Source: Clostridium yunnanense
GTDB lineage: Bacteria > Bacillota > Clostridia > Clostridiales > Clostridiaceae
NCBI RefSeq assembly: GCF_016595795.1
Contig: NZ_JAENHN010000032.1
Span: 40,541-104,540, forward strand
Reading direction: 5' to 3'
Length of the DNA: 64,000 nt
Shown here: positions 17,082-25,833 of the stretch, piece after piece
How positions within the stretch are numbered: the stretch's first letter is position 1
How the letters are laid out: every line of letters starts with the position of its first letter
Translations under genes and position numbers: made by a program
Notes under the pieces: generated by a model
Databases searched by the model: none
Seen by the model: only the letters and a program-made list of their open reading frames with translations
What the model was told of the DNA's origin: nothing

Positions 17082-18107
17082 ATGAGAAAAAGAATTATTG
17101 CTGTTGTGGCAGCGCTACTGGTAACTGGAAGCATTTTTACAGGGTGTGGACAAAACGATAATAAAGGTACAGCTTCATCAGGAAAGAATAAAACTCTTTA
17201 TTTTGTTCCTATAGTTGATACAGGTGCATATTGGTCACCAATGAAGAAAGCTGCTCAAGATGAAGCAAAAGCATTAGGCTACGAATTAGTATTTAAAACA
17301 TCACCTTCTAATGAGCCTCAAAAGAATGAAAAGCATTTAGGCTTTGTAGATGAAGGTATACAAAACAATGCAGCAGGTATAGCAGTTTCTCCAATGGATC
17401 CAGATATGTTTGATAAGAAAATCAAAGAAGTTAAGGATGCAAATATTCCAGTTGTAACTTTTGATGCTGATGTTAAGACAAAGGACAATAGAACTGCATA
17501 TGTTGGAACTGACAACAAACTTGCAGGTGAAGAACTAGGAAAGCAAGCTGGTGAGTACTTAAAGTCTAAAGGGGTTAAGAGTGGTAAGATTGCCTTAGCT
17601 GCAGTAAATTTAACTCAAACTACTATGACCTATAGACAAGATGGAATAAAATCTGGTTTTGAAAAAGCTATGGGGGATGATGCTAAGAACTTCACATGGC
17701 TAGAACCAATACAAGATAATGACCAAGCAGCTGAATCTAAGAAACAATTAGAAGGACAAATCACAGCAAATCAAGATATGGTAGCAGTTTTTTCACTAGG
17801 TTCAGAAGGTCCTGATACTGGTGTCATGGAAGCTTTAAAGTCTCAAAATAAAGCTGGAAAAATATATCACTTTGGATTTGACTACACACCAACTTGGGAA
17901 AACGGTATAGCAGCTGGTTTAATAACAGGAATAGTTGATCAAGATTCTTATGCTATCGGAAAGACTGTAATTGATGTGTTAGATAAAAAAATAAAAGGTG
18001 AAAAAGTAGATAATAACTATCCAGTACCTGTTAAGTGGGTATCAGCTGATAAGATAGTTGAGTATGGGAAAGAAAAGCAAAAGCAATTTACTACTGAAAC
18101 TAAATAG
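17082..18107 (+). CDS. Sugar ABC transporter substrate-binding lipoprotein
   Basis: This 341-residue protein has a lipoprotein signal ending in lipobox FTGC (Cys at about 22), followed by a Ser/Asn-rich linker. A periplasmic-binding-protein type 1 domain (Peripla_BP_4) begins LYFVPIVDTGAYWSP. It binds a monosaccharide outside the membrane for the RbsA/RbsC-type transporter upstream. Xylose or another pentose is suggested by the following GH43 gene, but the ligand cannot be read from sequence. A strong aagggggatttgagag ribosome site is present. The 99-base gap after the permease contains no clear terminator. Confidence 0.9.
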   Translation: MRKRIIAVVAALLVTGSIFTGCGQNDNKGTASSGKNKTLYFVPIVDTGAYWSPMKKAAQDEAKALGYELVFKTSPSNEPQKNEKHLGFVDEGIQNNAAGIAVSPMDPDMFDKKIKEVKDANIPVVTFDADVKTKDNRTAYVGTDNKLAGEELGKQAGEYLKSKGVKSGKIALAAVNLTQTTMTYRQDGIKSGFEKAMGDDAKNFTWLEPIQDNDQAAESKKQLEGQITANQDMVAVFSLGSEGPDTGVMEALKSQNKAGKIYHFGFDYTPTWENGIAAGLITGIVDQDSYAIGKTVIDVLDKKIKGEKVDNNYPVPVKWVSADKIVEYGKEKQKQFTTETK

Positions 18108-18143
18108 TTTCTTCAAATACAATTTGAAGCTTTAGAGGTGTTA

Positions 18144-18202
18144 AAATTAATTGATTATTTATCATATACTTTAATGAGTTTTCGCAAAGAATCAATTAAT
18201 TT
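18144..18202 (+). promoter_or_regulatory. 13-bp perfect inverted repeat upstream of the GH43 gene
   Basis: The arms aaattaattgatt (18144-18156) and aatcaattaattt (18190-18202) are exact complements, 33 bases apart. A smaller hairpin, cttcaaat-aca-atttgaag, precedes them at 18111-18129. These could be regulator sites or mRNA structures that set the expression ratio between binding protein and xylosidase. Confidence 0.45.
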
Positions 18203-18258
18203 CTAAAGTATTCTTAAACATTAGGAAAAAATTAAATATATTTAAGGAGGTTTTATAA

Positions 18259-19845
18259 ATGGATAGAATTCAAAATCCAATATTAAGAGGTTTTAATCCA
18301 GATCCTTCAATAGTAAGATGTGGAGAAGACTACTATATAGCTACATCAACTTTTGAGTGGTTTCCTGGTGTTCAAATACATCACTCCAGGGATTTAAAGA
18401 ATTGGCAGCTAATTAAAAGACCTTTAGATAGAATGAGTCAATTAAATATGGTGGGTAATCCTGATTCAGGTGGAATATGGGCTCCTTGTTTAACACATTC
18501 TGATAATATGTTTTGGCTCATATATACCGATGTTAAACATCTATCAGGAATTTGGAAAGATTGTGCTAATTACTTAGTAACTTGTGATAGTATAACCGGA
18601 GACTGGAGTGAACCTATATATCTAAATGGAGTTGGTTTTGATGCATCTTTATATCATGATGATGATGGTAAAAAGTATTTATTAAATATGGTTTGGGATC
18701 ATAGAGAAGGAAATCATCAATTTTATGGTATAGCAATTCAAGAATATAGTCATGAAGAAAAGAAGCTTATAGGTGAGTCAAAGCTGATTTTTAAAGGCAC
18801 AGAAATAAAGCTAACTGAAGGACCACATATTTATAAAATAAATGGCTATTATTATTTAATGGTGGCTGAAGGTGGTACAAAGTACGAACATGCTGTAACT
18901 GTGGCTAGATCAAGAAATATCATGGGACCATATGAGCTTCACCCAGAAAACCCAATTTTAACTTCTTGGAATAGTCCTAGAAATCCATTGCAAAAAGCTG
19001 GACACGCGTCCTTAGTTCATACTCATACTGATGAATGGTACCTTGCTCATTTGGTTGGTAGACCACAGACTGAAAGAGGCTGTTGTCCTTTGGGTAGAGA
19101 AACTTCCCTTCAAAAGATTCAGTGGATAGATGGATGGCCATACGTAGTAGATGGTAGAGAACCTTCTCTATATATAGAAGCTCCTAAAATGGAAGAAGTA
19201 AAATGGGAGCGCAATTATCCTGTAAGAGACGATTTTAATGAAGACGAATTAAATATAAATTTCCAAACCTTAAGAGTTCCTTTAGACGAGACTACTATGA
19301 ACCTAAAAGAAAGAAAAGGTTTCTTAAGACTTCGTGGAAAACAGTCGTTAACTTCTAAGTTCCTTCAAGCACATGTTGCTAGAAGATGGCAAAGCTTTAA
19401 CTTTGATGCTATAACAGGTGTTCAATTTAATCCTTCTAGCTTCCAACAAATGGCTGGCTTAGTATGTTACTACAACACTGAAAACTGGGTTTATGTAAAT
19501 GTGACTCATGACGAAGAATTAGGAAGGATAATAAGCTTAATTGAGTGTGACAATTTCAAATTCTCGCAGCCACTTAGAACTAAGCCTATAGTAGTACCTG
19601 ATGAAGTAGAAACAGTTCATTTTAAGGTTGAAGTAAGAAGAGAACAGTATAAATTCTTATTCTCTTTTGATGAAAATATGTGGATTGAGCTTCCTTTTAT
19701 TTTTGATTCAAATAAACTTTCAGATGATTATATTAGAGGAGAAGGCTTCTTCACTGGAGCTTTTGTAGGGATGTGCTGCCAAGATGCAACAGGACAAAAC
19801 CTAGAAGCAGACTTTGATTACTTTACTTATAAAGAAATTTACTAA
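18259..19845 (+). CDS. xynB: GH43 beta-xylosidase
   Basis: This 528-residue enzyme has no signal peptide and so acts in the cytoplasm. The five-blade beta-propeller catalytic domain covers about residues 1-310. Asp15 in FNPDPSIVR is the general base, Asp128 in [10 protein letters not shown] the pKa modulator and Glu188 in TEGPHIYKI the acid. The C-terminal beta-sandwich (about 325-525) is the GH43 C2-type domain found in XynB proteins, which closes the active-site pocket. It should release xylose from imported xylo-oligosaccharides; alpha-arabinofuranosidase side activity is common in this subfamily. It follows a pentose-type ABC transporter. The ribosome site is aaggaggttttataa. Confidence 0.93.
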   Translation: MDRIQNPILRGFNPDPSIVRCGEDYYIATSTFEWFPGVQIHHSRDLKNWQLIKRPLDRMSQLNMVGNPDSGGIWAPCLTHSDNMFWLIYTDVKHLSGIWKDCANYLVTCDSITGDWSEPIYLNGVGFDASLYHDDDGKKYLLNMVWDHREGNHQFYGIAIQEYSHEEKKLIGESKLIFKGTEIKLTEGPHIYKINGYYYLMVAEGGTKYEHAVTVARSRNIMGPYELHPENPILTSWNSPRNPLQKAGHASLVHTHTDEWYLAHLVGRPQTERGCCPLGRETSLQKIQWIDGWPYVVDGREPSLYIEAPKMEEVKWERNYPVRDDFNEDELNINFQTLRVPLDETTMNLKERKGFLRLRGKQSLTSKFLQAHVARRWQSFNFDAITGVQFNPSSFQQMAGLVCYYNTENWVYVNVTHDEELGRIISLIECDNFKFSQPLRTKPIVVPDEVETVHFKVEVRREQYKFLFSFDENMWIELPFIFDSNKLSDDYIRGEGFFTGAFVGMCCQDATGQNLEADFDYFTYKEIY

Positions 19846-19854
19846 CTTTAAGCT

Positions 19855-19890
19855 GGCAAGGAATTTTTACTTAAAATCCTTGCCTTAATT
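19855..19890 (+). terminator. Intrinsic terminator after GH43 gene
   Basis: The stem ggcaaggaattttt / aaaatccttgcc (19855-19884) is followed by ttaattt. It ends the transporter-xylosidase unit. Confidence 0.75.
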
Positions 19891-20064
19891 TATTATAAAA
19901 CTTAAATGCACTTAAGAGGATATTAAATAACAAAGATAAAAGAAGTTAACTTAAATAGTTAATAAGTTGTATGTTTGCAATAAAGAGTAAACAGTTACAA
20001 GATATTATGGTATCATTAAAGGAAGAGAGAGATAAAAATGTTATATTGTCATAAAGGGGATAAT

Positions 20065-21339
20065 ATGAGAAGGTTGTTATCAATTTTTCTAATAGCCGTA
20101 ATTACTTTTAGTTTTCAGGGGTGCGATGACAAAAAAGTAAACGATTTAAATAGCGATTCGAAAATAACTCTTAAGATGTGGCATATATGGGCTCAAAAAT
20201 CTCAAGATAATAATTCTATTATCATAGAAGATGTAATTAAAGCCTGGAATAGAAATCATCCTAATGTTCAGATAGAGGTTGAAAGTGTTGAAAGCGAAAA
20301 ATATAAAACAAAATTAAAAACAGCATTTGCTACAAATGAATTGCCAGATATATTTTACTGTTGGGGTGGGGGCTTTTCAGAACCTTTAATACAATCTGGA
20401 AGAGTACTGCCTCTTAATAATTATTTGGGGAGTGGAGTTCTAAGCGAAATTAAGGATAATATGTTAGGCAACGTCACTTATAAGAATAAGATATATGGAC
20501 TGCCACTTACTTTTTCCGTAGGAACCTTTTATATAAATACGGAATTGTTTAATACCGCAAAAATAAAGATACCTGATAATTATGAAGAATTTCTATCTGC
20601 AGTAAAAGCCTTTAGACAAAAAGGAGTAACTCCTTTATTAGTTGGAGAACAGGATAAATGGACAGGAATGCTTTATTACGATATTTTGGCACTTAGAGAA
20701 AGCGGTTTAGAAGATAGTAAAAAGGCTCTTTCTGGTATCGAAGATGGCGATGTGTTTTTAAAGGCAGCTAAAAGATTAGAAGAGCTCGTGAACTTAGGCG
20801 CTTTTGATGAAGCTAGCTTAAAGTATATGAGGGATGAATCAGAAATGCTCTTTAAACAAGGTAAAGTTCCTATGTATTATACAGGAAATTGGCTTGCAGG
20901 TGAGATTCAGGCAGAAAATTCATTAATTAAGGATAAGGTTGTAGTCAAGGCTTTTCCATTAATGAAGGATGGCAAGGGTTCCGAAGAAGAATTTTTAGGA
21001 GGAGCTGCTGATTATATGATGGTCAGTAATAACTCTCAGTACAAAAAAGAAGCAGTAGAAGCAATGGAATTTATATGTAAAAATATTTCTAAAAAATACT
21101 ATGAGTTTGGATCAGGACTTCCTGCATGGAAGGATGATTATGATGAAACAAAAGTAAATAAGCTGTCAAAAGAGCTAAAAAGGCTTACTGAGAATGGAAA
21201 GTATCTTTTATATTGGGATATATATTTAGGTGAAGAAAGAGGAGATAAGCATAAAGATTTAGTTTATAAACTGTTTCAACACAAGATAAGTCCAGAGGAG
21301 TTTGCTAAAGAAATGAGAAAACTGGAGGAATATCACTAA
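20065..21339 (+). CDS. Family 1 extracellular solute-binding lipoprotein
   Basis: This 424-residue protein has a lipoprotein signal with lipobox FQGC (Cys at about 20). An SBP_bac_1 fold follows, with KMWHIWAQ, LPDIFYCWGGG and MYYTGNWLAGEI typical of oligosaccharide-binding proteins. No permease or ATPase gene follows. Instead the gene sits 4 bases before a YesM-type kinase and its YesN-type regulator. It is therefore probably a sensing or presenting subunit for that pair rather than only a transport component. That role is inferred from context. The ATG at 20065 follows aaagggga; an upstream in-frame ATG has a weaker site. Confidence 0.88.
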   Translation: MRRLLSIFLIAVITFSFQGCDDKKVNDLNSDSKITLKMWHIWAQKSQDNNSIIIEDVIKAWNRNHPNVQIEVESVESEKYKTKLKTAFATNELPDIFYCWGGGFSEPLIQSGRVLPLNNYLGSGVLSEIKDNMLGNVTYKNKIYGLPLTFSVGTFYINTELFNTAKIKIPDNYEEFLSAVKAFRQKGVTPLLVGEQDKWTGMLYYDILALRESGLEDSKKALSGIEDGDVFLKAAKRLEELVNLGAFDEASLKYMRDESEMLFKQGKVPMYYTGNWLAGEIQAENSLIKDKVVVKAFPLMKDGKGSEEEFLGGAADYMMVSNNSQYKKEAVEAMEFICKNISKKYYEFGSGLPAWKDDYDETKVNKLSKELKRLTENGKYLLYWDIYLGEERGDKHKDLVYKLFQHKISPEEFAKEMRKLEEYH

Positions 21340-21343
21340 AACT

Positions 21344-23140
21344 ATGAATAATAAAATAAGTAAATTTAGTGCTTTTCTTCTGCTTGATAGTTTAAAGGAA
21401 AAGTACTTAAATTTAAAGATAAGTTCGAAAATAGCTATATATTTCTCAGTGATTTTTATTATTGCAACTATTGTAATTAATTTTACTTATGACAGTATCA
21501 ACAAGACCTACATGACAGAGAAAATTAAGCAAAGTTCCTTTGAAGCTTTAGAGAGTGCTGAATCTAGTACAAATATTATAATTGATAATGTGTCTAATGC
21601 TTCTAAAATGATAGTTTCCAGTGACGATATTCAAAGTAACTTAAAAAATGCTAATTCACAAACTGATTTAGAGCTTCAAAATAATATAAATAAATACTTA
21701 ACTCAATTCACTAACTTTAATCCTAATATAGCTTCTATCTATATCTTAGATAATTATAGCAATAAATACTATTCTGAAAATAATACCTATAAAAATTTTA
21801 ACGTTGATGAGATAAAGAATATGGACTGGTATAATGAGCTGATTAAAAAGAATGGAGGCTATATTTTAAAGCTAAATGGTGGCGGATTGTTTCATAATAA
21901 AGAGTATGATTATGAATCCTATGTTTCTTTTATAAGAATAATAAATGATATCAATACACAGGAAAAAATTGGAGTGCTAATCATAAATATCAACGAAAAT
22001 GCCTTTTATGATTCTATTGTAAAAGTGAGCAATAAATCAGGTACTAAGCTGATTATAGAAGATGAGAATAACAAAATTATTACTAAGCCTGATATTGAGA
22101 AAGGAATACTACAGGAAGCTGAAAAAGAAAAGACTTATACTGAAAATAAAGGGTTTATCATAAAAAAAATTGATAAGAAAGATTATATAATATCTAGTAT
22201 AAAAATGAAAAATAACAATTGGAACTTAATTAGCATCAGTGAATACAGCCAGTTAGGAGAACAGTCAAAATATATTAGATACTTCATTTTGATCTTTATT
22301 GTTGTAAACATCATTCTAATTATATTAGGTGCTTTCGGAATATCAAGGATGATAACCAGGCCACTTACAAAGCTTCATCAGTCAATGAGAGCTGTAAAAA
22401 ATGGAGAATTTAAAGCTGTTGACATTAAAACCTATAATGATGAGGTTGGAGAAGTAAAAAATGTTTATAATATTATGGTTTCTCATATAAAATTTCTTCT
22501 AAACAAGATAAGAGAAGACGAAAAGTTTAAGAGAAAAGCAGAGCTTGATGTGTTAATGTCCCAAATAAAGCCGCATTTTTTATATAATACCTTTGATACT
22601 ATAAGTTCACTAGCTTTATCAGGAGAAAATAGAAGTGTATACGAAATAATAAAGGCTTTAGGAGCTTTTTATAGAACAAGCCTAAACAACGGACGAGACA
22701 TAATAACTGTTGAGGAAGAAATAAAAACCATAAAAAGTTATCTATTGATTCAGAATGTAAGGTATAGAGATAAGTTTGAGGTCCAATATGATTTAAGTCA
22801 AAACTGTGATGGTTTTAAGATAATAAAGCTTGTACTTCAGCCCTTGGTGGAAAATGCAATCTATCATGGGCTTAGAAATAAAACTGTTAAAGGTTTCATA
22901 AAAATCTCTGTCTATGAGGAAGAAAACAGTGTTGTACTAGAGGTTGAAGACAATGGAGAAGGCATAGATGAAGATAAACTTAAGAGTATCAATGAAGGAA
23001 AAACTTCTGGTATTGGTGTAAGAGCGACAAAGGAAAGATTGAGAGTGTTTTATGGTGAAGAGTGTAAATTCAGTGTTACAAGTGAAAAAGGCAGAGGGAC
23101 TAAAATAGCTATAAAGATTCCTAAAAAGGATGTGTACTAA
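21344..23140 (+). CDS. YesM-type sensor histidine kinase
   Basis: This 598-residue kinase has a membrane helix at about 28-48, an extracellular Cache-like sensor (about 50-305) and a second helix near 310-332. HAMP follows, then a His_kinase (PF06580) domain with His411 in QIKPHFLYNTFDTI. The HATPase_c domain contains LVENAIYHGL, DNGEGI and GIGVRATKERL. YesM kinases respond to extracellular oligosaccharides, often with a binding-protein partner. It is tightly spaced between the solute-binding lipoprotein (4 bases) and its regulator (3 bases), forming a three-gene operon likely to control the surrounding glycan genes. Confidence 0.93.
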   Translation: MNNKISKFSAFLLLDSLKEKYLNLKISSKIAIYFSVIFIIATIVINFTYDSINKTYMTEKIKQSSFEALESAESSTNIIIDNVSNASKMIVSSDDIQSNLKNANSQTDLELQNNINKYLTQFTNFNPNIASIYILDNYSNKYYSENNTYKNFNVDEIKNMDWYNELIKKNGGYILKLNGGGLFHNKEYDYESYVSFIRIINDINTQEKIGVLIININENAFYDSIVKVSNKSGTKLIIEDENNKIITKPDIEKGILQEAEKEKTYTENKGFIIKKIDKKDYIISSIKMKNNNWNLISISEYSQLGEQSKYIRYFILIFIVVNIILIILGAFGISRMITRPLTKLHQSMRAVKNGEFKAVDIKTYNDEVGEVKNVYNIMVSHIKFLLNKIREDEKFKRKAELDVLMSQIKPHFLYNTFDTISSLALSGENRSVYEIIKALGAFYRTSLNNGRDIITVEEEIKTIKSYLLIQNVRYRDKFEVQYDLSQNCDGFKIIKLVLQPLVENAIYHGLRNKTVKGFIKISVYEEENSVVLEVEDNGEGIDEDKLKSINEGKTSGIGVRATKERLRVFYGEECKFSVTSEKGRGTKIAIKIPKKDVY

Positions 23141-23143
23141 TCT

Positions 23144-23974
23144 ATGGAAAATAGAATAAAAATAATTATAGTAGACGACGAAAATTTGATTAGGAATTTA
23201 ATCAAGAATTGTATACCTTGGGATGATATTGGTGTTAATATAGTAGGTGAAGCATCAAATTCAGAAGAAGCAATGAATTTAATTGAAAAAGTTCAGCCAG
23301 ATATTATATTAACTGATATATGTATGCCTTCAGCTGATGGGTTAGATATGAGTCAGTATGTTTTAGACAAATATCCAAGTATAAAGATTATTGTAATTAC
23401 TGGCTATGATGAATTTGAATATGCTAAAAGAGCTATAAAGGTTGGAATAAGTGATTTTATTCTTAAACCAATTGATGATAAGGAGCTAAAAAATAGCATT
23501 TTAAAGCTAAAGGATATTATACTTCAAGAGAAAGTAAAAGAAAAGGATTACCTACAAATAAAAGATAGAATTGATACCTTTGGATCAATTATTGACTTAA
23601 AGCAAAGTAATGATGAAGAAGATACAGCCTTGAATATAGATGAAATAAAAAAGTTTATATTAAAAAACATATCAAATACTGAGCTGTCACTAAAGCTGGT
23701 ATCTGAATATTTCTATGTAAATTCAAGCTATCTTAGTAGAATATTTAAATTTAAAACTGGTATGAATTTTTCTGAGTATATTATTAGTGTAAAGATGAAA
23801 ATCGCCATTGATATGGTTAGAAATTCAGATGCAAAATCCTGTGAGATAGCTAGCAAGATAGGAATAGCTGATCCTAATTATTTTAGTACTTGTTTTAAAA
23901 AGTACACTGGATATTCTATGAAAGAATACAAGAAGCTTAGGGAACAATCAAGAGAGCAAACCCAAAAAAGCTAA
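23144..23974 (+). CDS. YesN-type response regulator with AraC-family DNA-binding domain
   Basis: This 276-residue regulator has a receiver domain with DD at 11-12, phosphoacceptor Asp58 in IILTDICMP and Lys in FILKPIDDK. A short linker leads to an AraC/XylS double helix-turn-helix (about 170-270) with VNSSYLSRIFKFKTGM and IADPNYFSTCFKKYTG. The linker is shorter than in many YesN proteins. Phosphorylation by the upstream YesM-type kinase should activate sugar-utilisation promoters. The inverted repeat before the GH43 gene is a candidate but untested site. The stop codon lies within the start of a terminator module shared with two other loci. Confidence 0.93.
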   Translation: MENRIKIIIVDDENLIRNLIKNCIPWDDIGVNIVGEASNSEEAMNLIEKVQPDIILTDICMPSADGLDMSQYVLDKYPSIKIIVITGYDEFEYAKRAIKVGISDFILKPIDDKELKNSILKLKDIILQEKVKEKDYLQIKDRIDTFGSIIDLKQSNDEEDTALNIDEIKKFILKNISNTELSLKLVSEYFYVNSSYLSRIFKFKTGMNFSEYIISVKMKIAIDMVRNSDAKSCEIASKIGIADPNYFSTCFKKYTGYSMKEYKKLREQSREQTQKS

Positions 23975-24003
23975 CTGAAGAAAGTCGCTTCAGCTACTTT
24001 TTT
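23971..24003 (+). terminator. Terminator, member of the ctgaagaaggtcgcttcagc family
   Basis: The stem aaagtcgct / agctacttt (23981-23989 / 23992-24000), with one mismatch, is followed by a T run. It is preceded by actgaag, which could pair instead with cttcag inside the stem. The same module occurs at 30341 and 43513. Confidence 0.8.
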
Positions 24004-24031
24004 ATAAATTATATATAAAGGAGAATGACAT

Positions 24032-25090
24032 ATGGGAGTAGATGTAAGAGAATATGGTAAAACAAAAGAAGGGCAATTAGTATATTGCTATACGTTGAAA
24101 AATTCAAAAGGTATGACTGCAGAAATTATTAATTATGGTGCAATATTAACATCGCTTCTTGTAGCTGATAAAGAAGGAAATTTTGATGATGTTGTGCTTG
24201 GTTATGACTCTCTAGAAGGATATTTTGTAAACCCAGCATTTTTAGGATCAACTATAGGAAGATATGCAAATAGAATTAAAAACGCTGCTTTTGAGTTAAA
24301 TGGTGTTGAATATGCCTTAACTAAAAGTGAAGGAGAGAATCAATTACATGGAGGATTCACTGGGTTTCATAAAGTTCTTTGGGAAGTTGCAGGTGTAAAC
24401 GATAATCAAAGTCCAAGCATAGAACTAACCTATTTAAGTAAAGATGGCGAAGAAGGCTATCCTGGAAATCTTAAAGTTAGAGTAAGATATACTGTTACAG
24501 AAAGTAATGAACTTAAAATAGATTATGATGCTGTCTCAGACAAGGATACTGTAATTAATCTAACTAACCATTCGTATTTTAATTTAGCAGGACATGCTTC
24601 TGGAACAGTTTTAGATCATAAGGTTATGATTAATGCTGATAGATTCACTGTTATTGATAGTGCTTCAATTCCAACTGGTGAACTTAGAGAGGTAAAAGGA
24701 ACACCAATGGACCTAACTAACCCAGTTAAATTGAGTGAAGGGATTTATGAAGATTACGAACAATTAATTGTTGCAAAAGGTTATGATCATAACTGGTGTC
24801 TAAACGCTAATGGCAATCTGTTAGAAAAATCAGCAGAGGTAACTGAGGATAATACAGGTCGTGTTATGGAAGTATATACTACAATGCCTGGAGTACAACT
24901 TTATTCTGGAAATTACTTAGATGGTTCTATAATTGGTAAAGATAAAGCTGTTTATAACCAAAGAAATGCATTATGTCTTGAAACTCAATTTTATCCAAAC
25001 TCTATGAATGTTCCAAGCTTCCCTTCTCCAGTTGTTAGAGCAGGAGAAGAATATAAGCAAACTACTATTTATAAATTTTTTACAAGGTAG
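24032..25090 (+). CDS. galM: Aldose 1-epimerase (mutarotase)
   Basis: This 352-residue cytoplasmic enzyme interconverts alpha and beta anomers of aldoses such as galactose, glucose or xylose. Family motifs are GSTIGRYANRI near residue 74, the catalytic His in NLTNHSYFNLAGH, GYDHNWCL and the catalytic Glu in LCLETQFYPNS. Full length for the family. It lies 57 bases after the yesN-like gene, beyond a terminator. It fits the end of the polysaccharide block, where it would help channel imported sugars. The ribosome site is aaaggagaatgacat. Confidence 0.93.
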   Translation: MGVDVREYGKTKEGQLVYCYTLKNSKGMTAEIINYGAILTSLLVADKEGNFDDVVLGYDSLEGYFVNPAFLGSTIGRYANRIKNAAFELNGVEYALTKSEGENQLHGGFTGFHKVLWEVAGVNDNQSPSIELTYLSKDGEEGYPGNLKVRVRYTVTESNELKIDYDAVSDKDTVINLTNHSYFNLAGHASGTVLDHKVMINADRFTVIDSASIPTGELREVKGTPMDLTNPVKLSEGIYEDYEQLIVAKGYDHNWCLNANGNLLEKSAEVTEDNTGRVMEVYTTMPGVQLYSGNYLDGSIIGKDKAVYNQRNALCLETQFYPNSMNVPSFPSPVVRAGEEYKQTTIYKFFTR

Positions 25091-25159
25091 TATATAAGAT
25101 AAGCCTAGTTACCTATAAGATTTGTCATATGTGCCTATAAAGGTATAGGCTTAGCTTAA

Positions 25160-25190
25160 AAACGCTAAAGATTTCTTTAGCGTTTTTTTT
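25160..25190 (+). terminator. Intrinsic terminator after galM
   Basis: An 11-bp perfect stem, aaacgctaaag / ctttagcgttt (25160-25170 / 25175-25185), has loop attt and continues into a run of T. Confidence 0.9.
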
Positions 25191-25443
25191 GTATAAAATA
25201 TTAGCGACAAGATAACCTAGCAACTTAATATGATTTGAATGTTTTTTTATAATGTAGCAAGAAATAAAACTTTTTGATTATTAAATTGATATATACGATC
25301 GATACAATTGTTTTATGTTATGTAACACAAATTTATGTTGGGTACTTAATTGGAAAGCATATTACTGAATTTAATGTGGTTATAAGAAAGACAAGTTCTA
25401 TAATTCAAAAATTAACATATAAATATAAAAAATAAATTAATCA

Positions 25444-25472
25444 TTGACAGTTAGAAAATTGTGGATTAAAAT
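25444..25472 (+). promoter_or_regulatory. SigA-type promoter of the T-box/opp transcript
   Basis: TTGACA (25444-25449) and TAAAAT (25467-25472) are separated by 17 bases. Initiation would fall near 25479, just before the T-box leader. The rest of the gap between the galM terminator and this promoter shows nothing else. Confidence 0.75.
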
Positions 25473-25484
25473 AAAAACATACTA

Positions 25485-25770
25485 AATATATAAGAGATAT
25501 AGGAATTAAACAATGATGAGAAGAGTACGTTAAGAGAATGGCCGACAGAGAAAAATCTCCTAGGGTGGAAGAGGTTATGGGCAAGGCTTAATGGAAGTGC
25601 ATCTCTGAGTTCTGAATCGAATTAATAGTAGACTTCAGCGGGAACGCCCGATATAGCGGTGCGGTATGCTTGTACCAACATACTATTAGATTTTGTGTGT
25701 TTGCATAAAAATCAGAGTGGAATACGAGGTTTTGACTTCGTCTCTGGATTGGAGACGGGGTCTTTTTTCA
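25485..25770 (+). ncRNA. T-box riboswitch (tRNA-sensing leader) of the peptide transporter operon
   Basis: Hallmarks appear in order. The Stem I start is aatgatgagaagagta, with AGTA of the S-turn at 25524-25527. The 3' side of the specifier loop is gaa-t-CGA-a (25614-25621). A stem II/IIA region follows (gcgggaacgcccgatatagcg), then the T-box sequence agagtggaatacgagg (25714-25729). The terminator pairs gacttcgtctc with gagacggggtc and runs into six T (25763-25768). Uncharged cognate tRNA should favour antitermination. By the GAA-N-codon-A spacing the specifier reads CGA (arginine); this assignment is tentative. Confidence 0.88.
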
Positions 25771-25833
25771 TTCTATATAGTTTCATGTGTTTAGCTTAGA
25801 TTTATTAATAATTTTTTACAAGGGGGAACAGAA

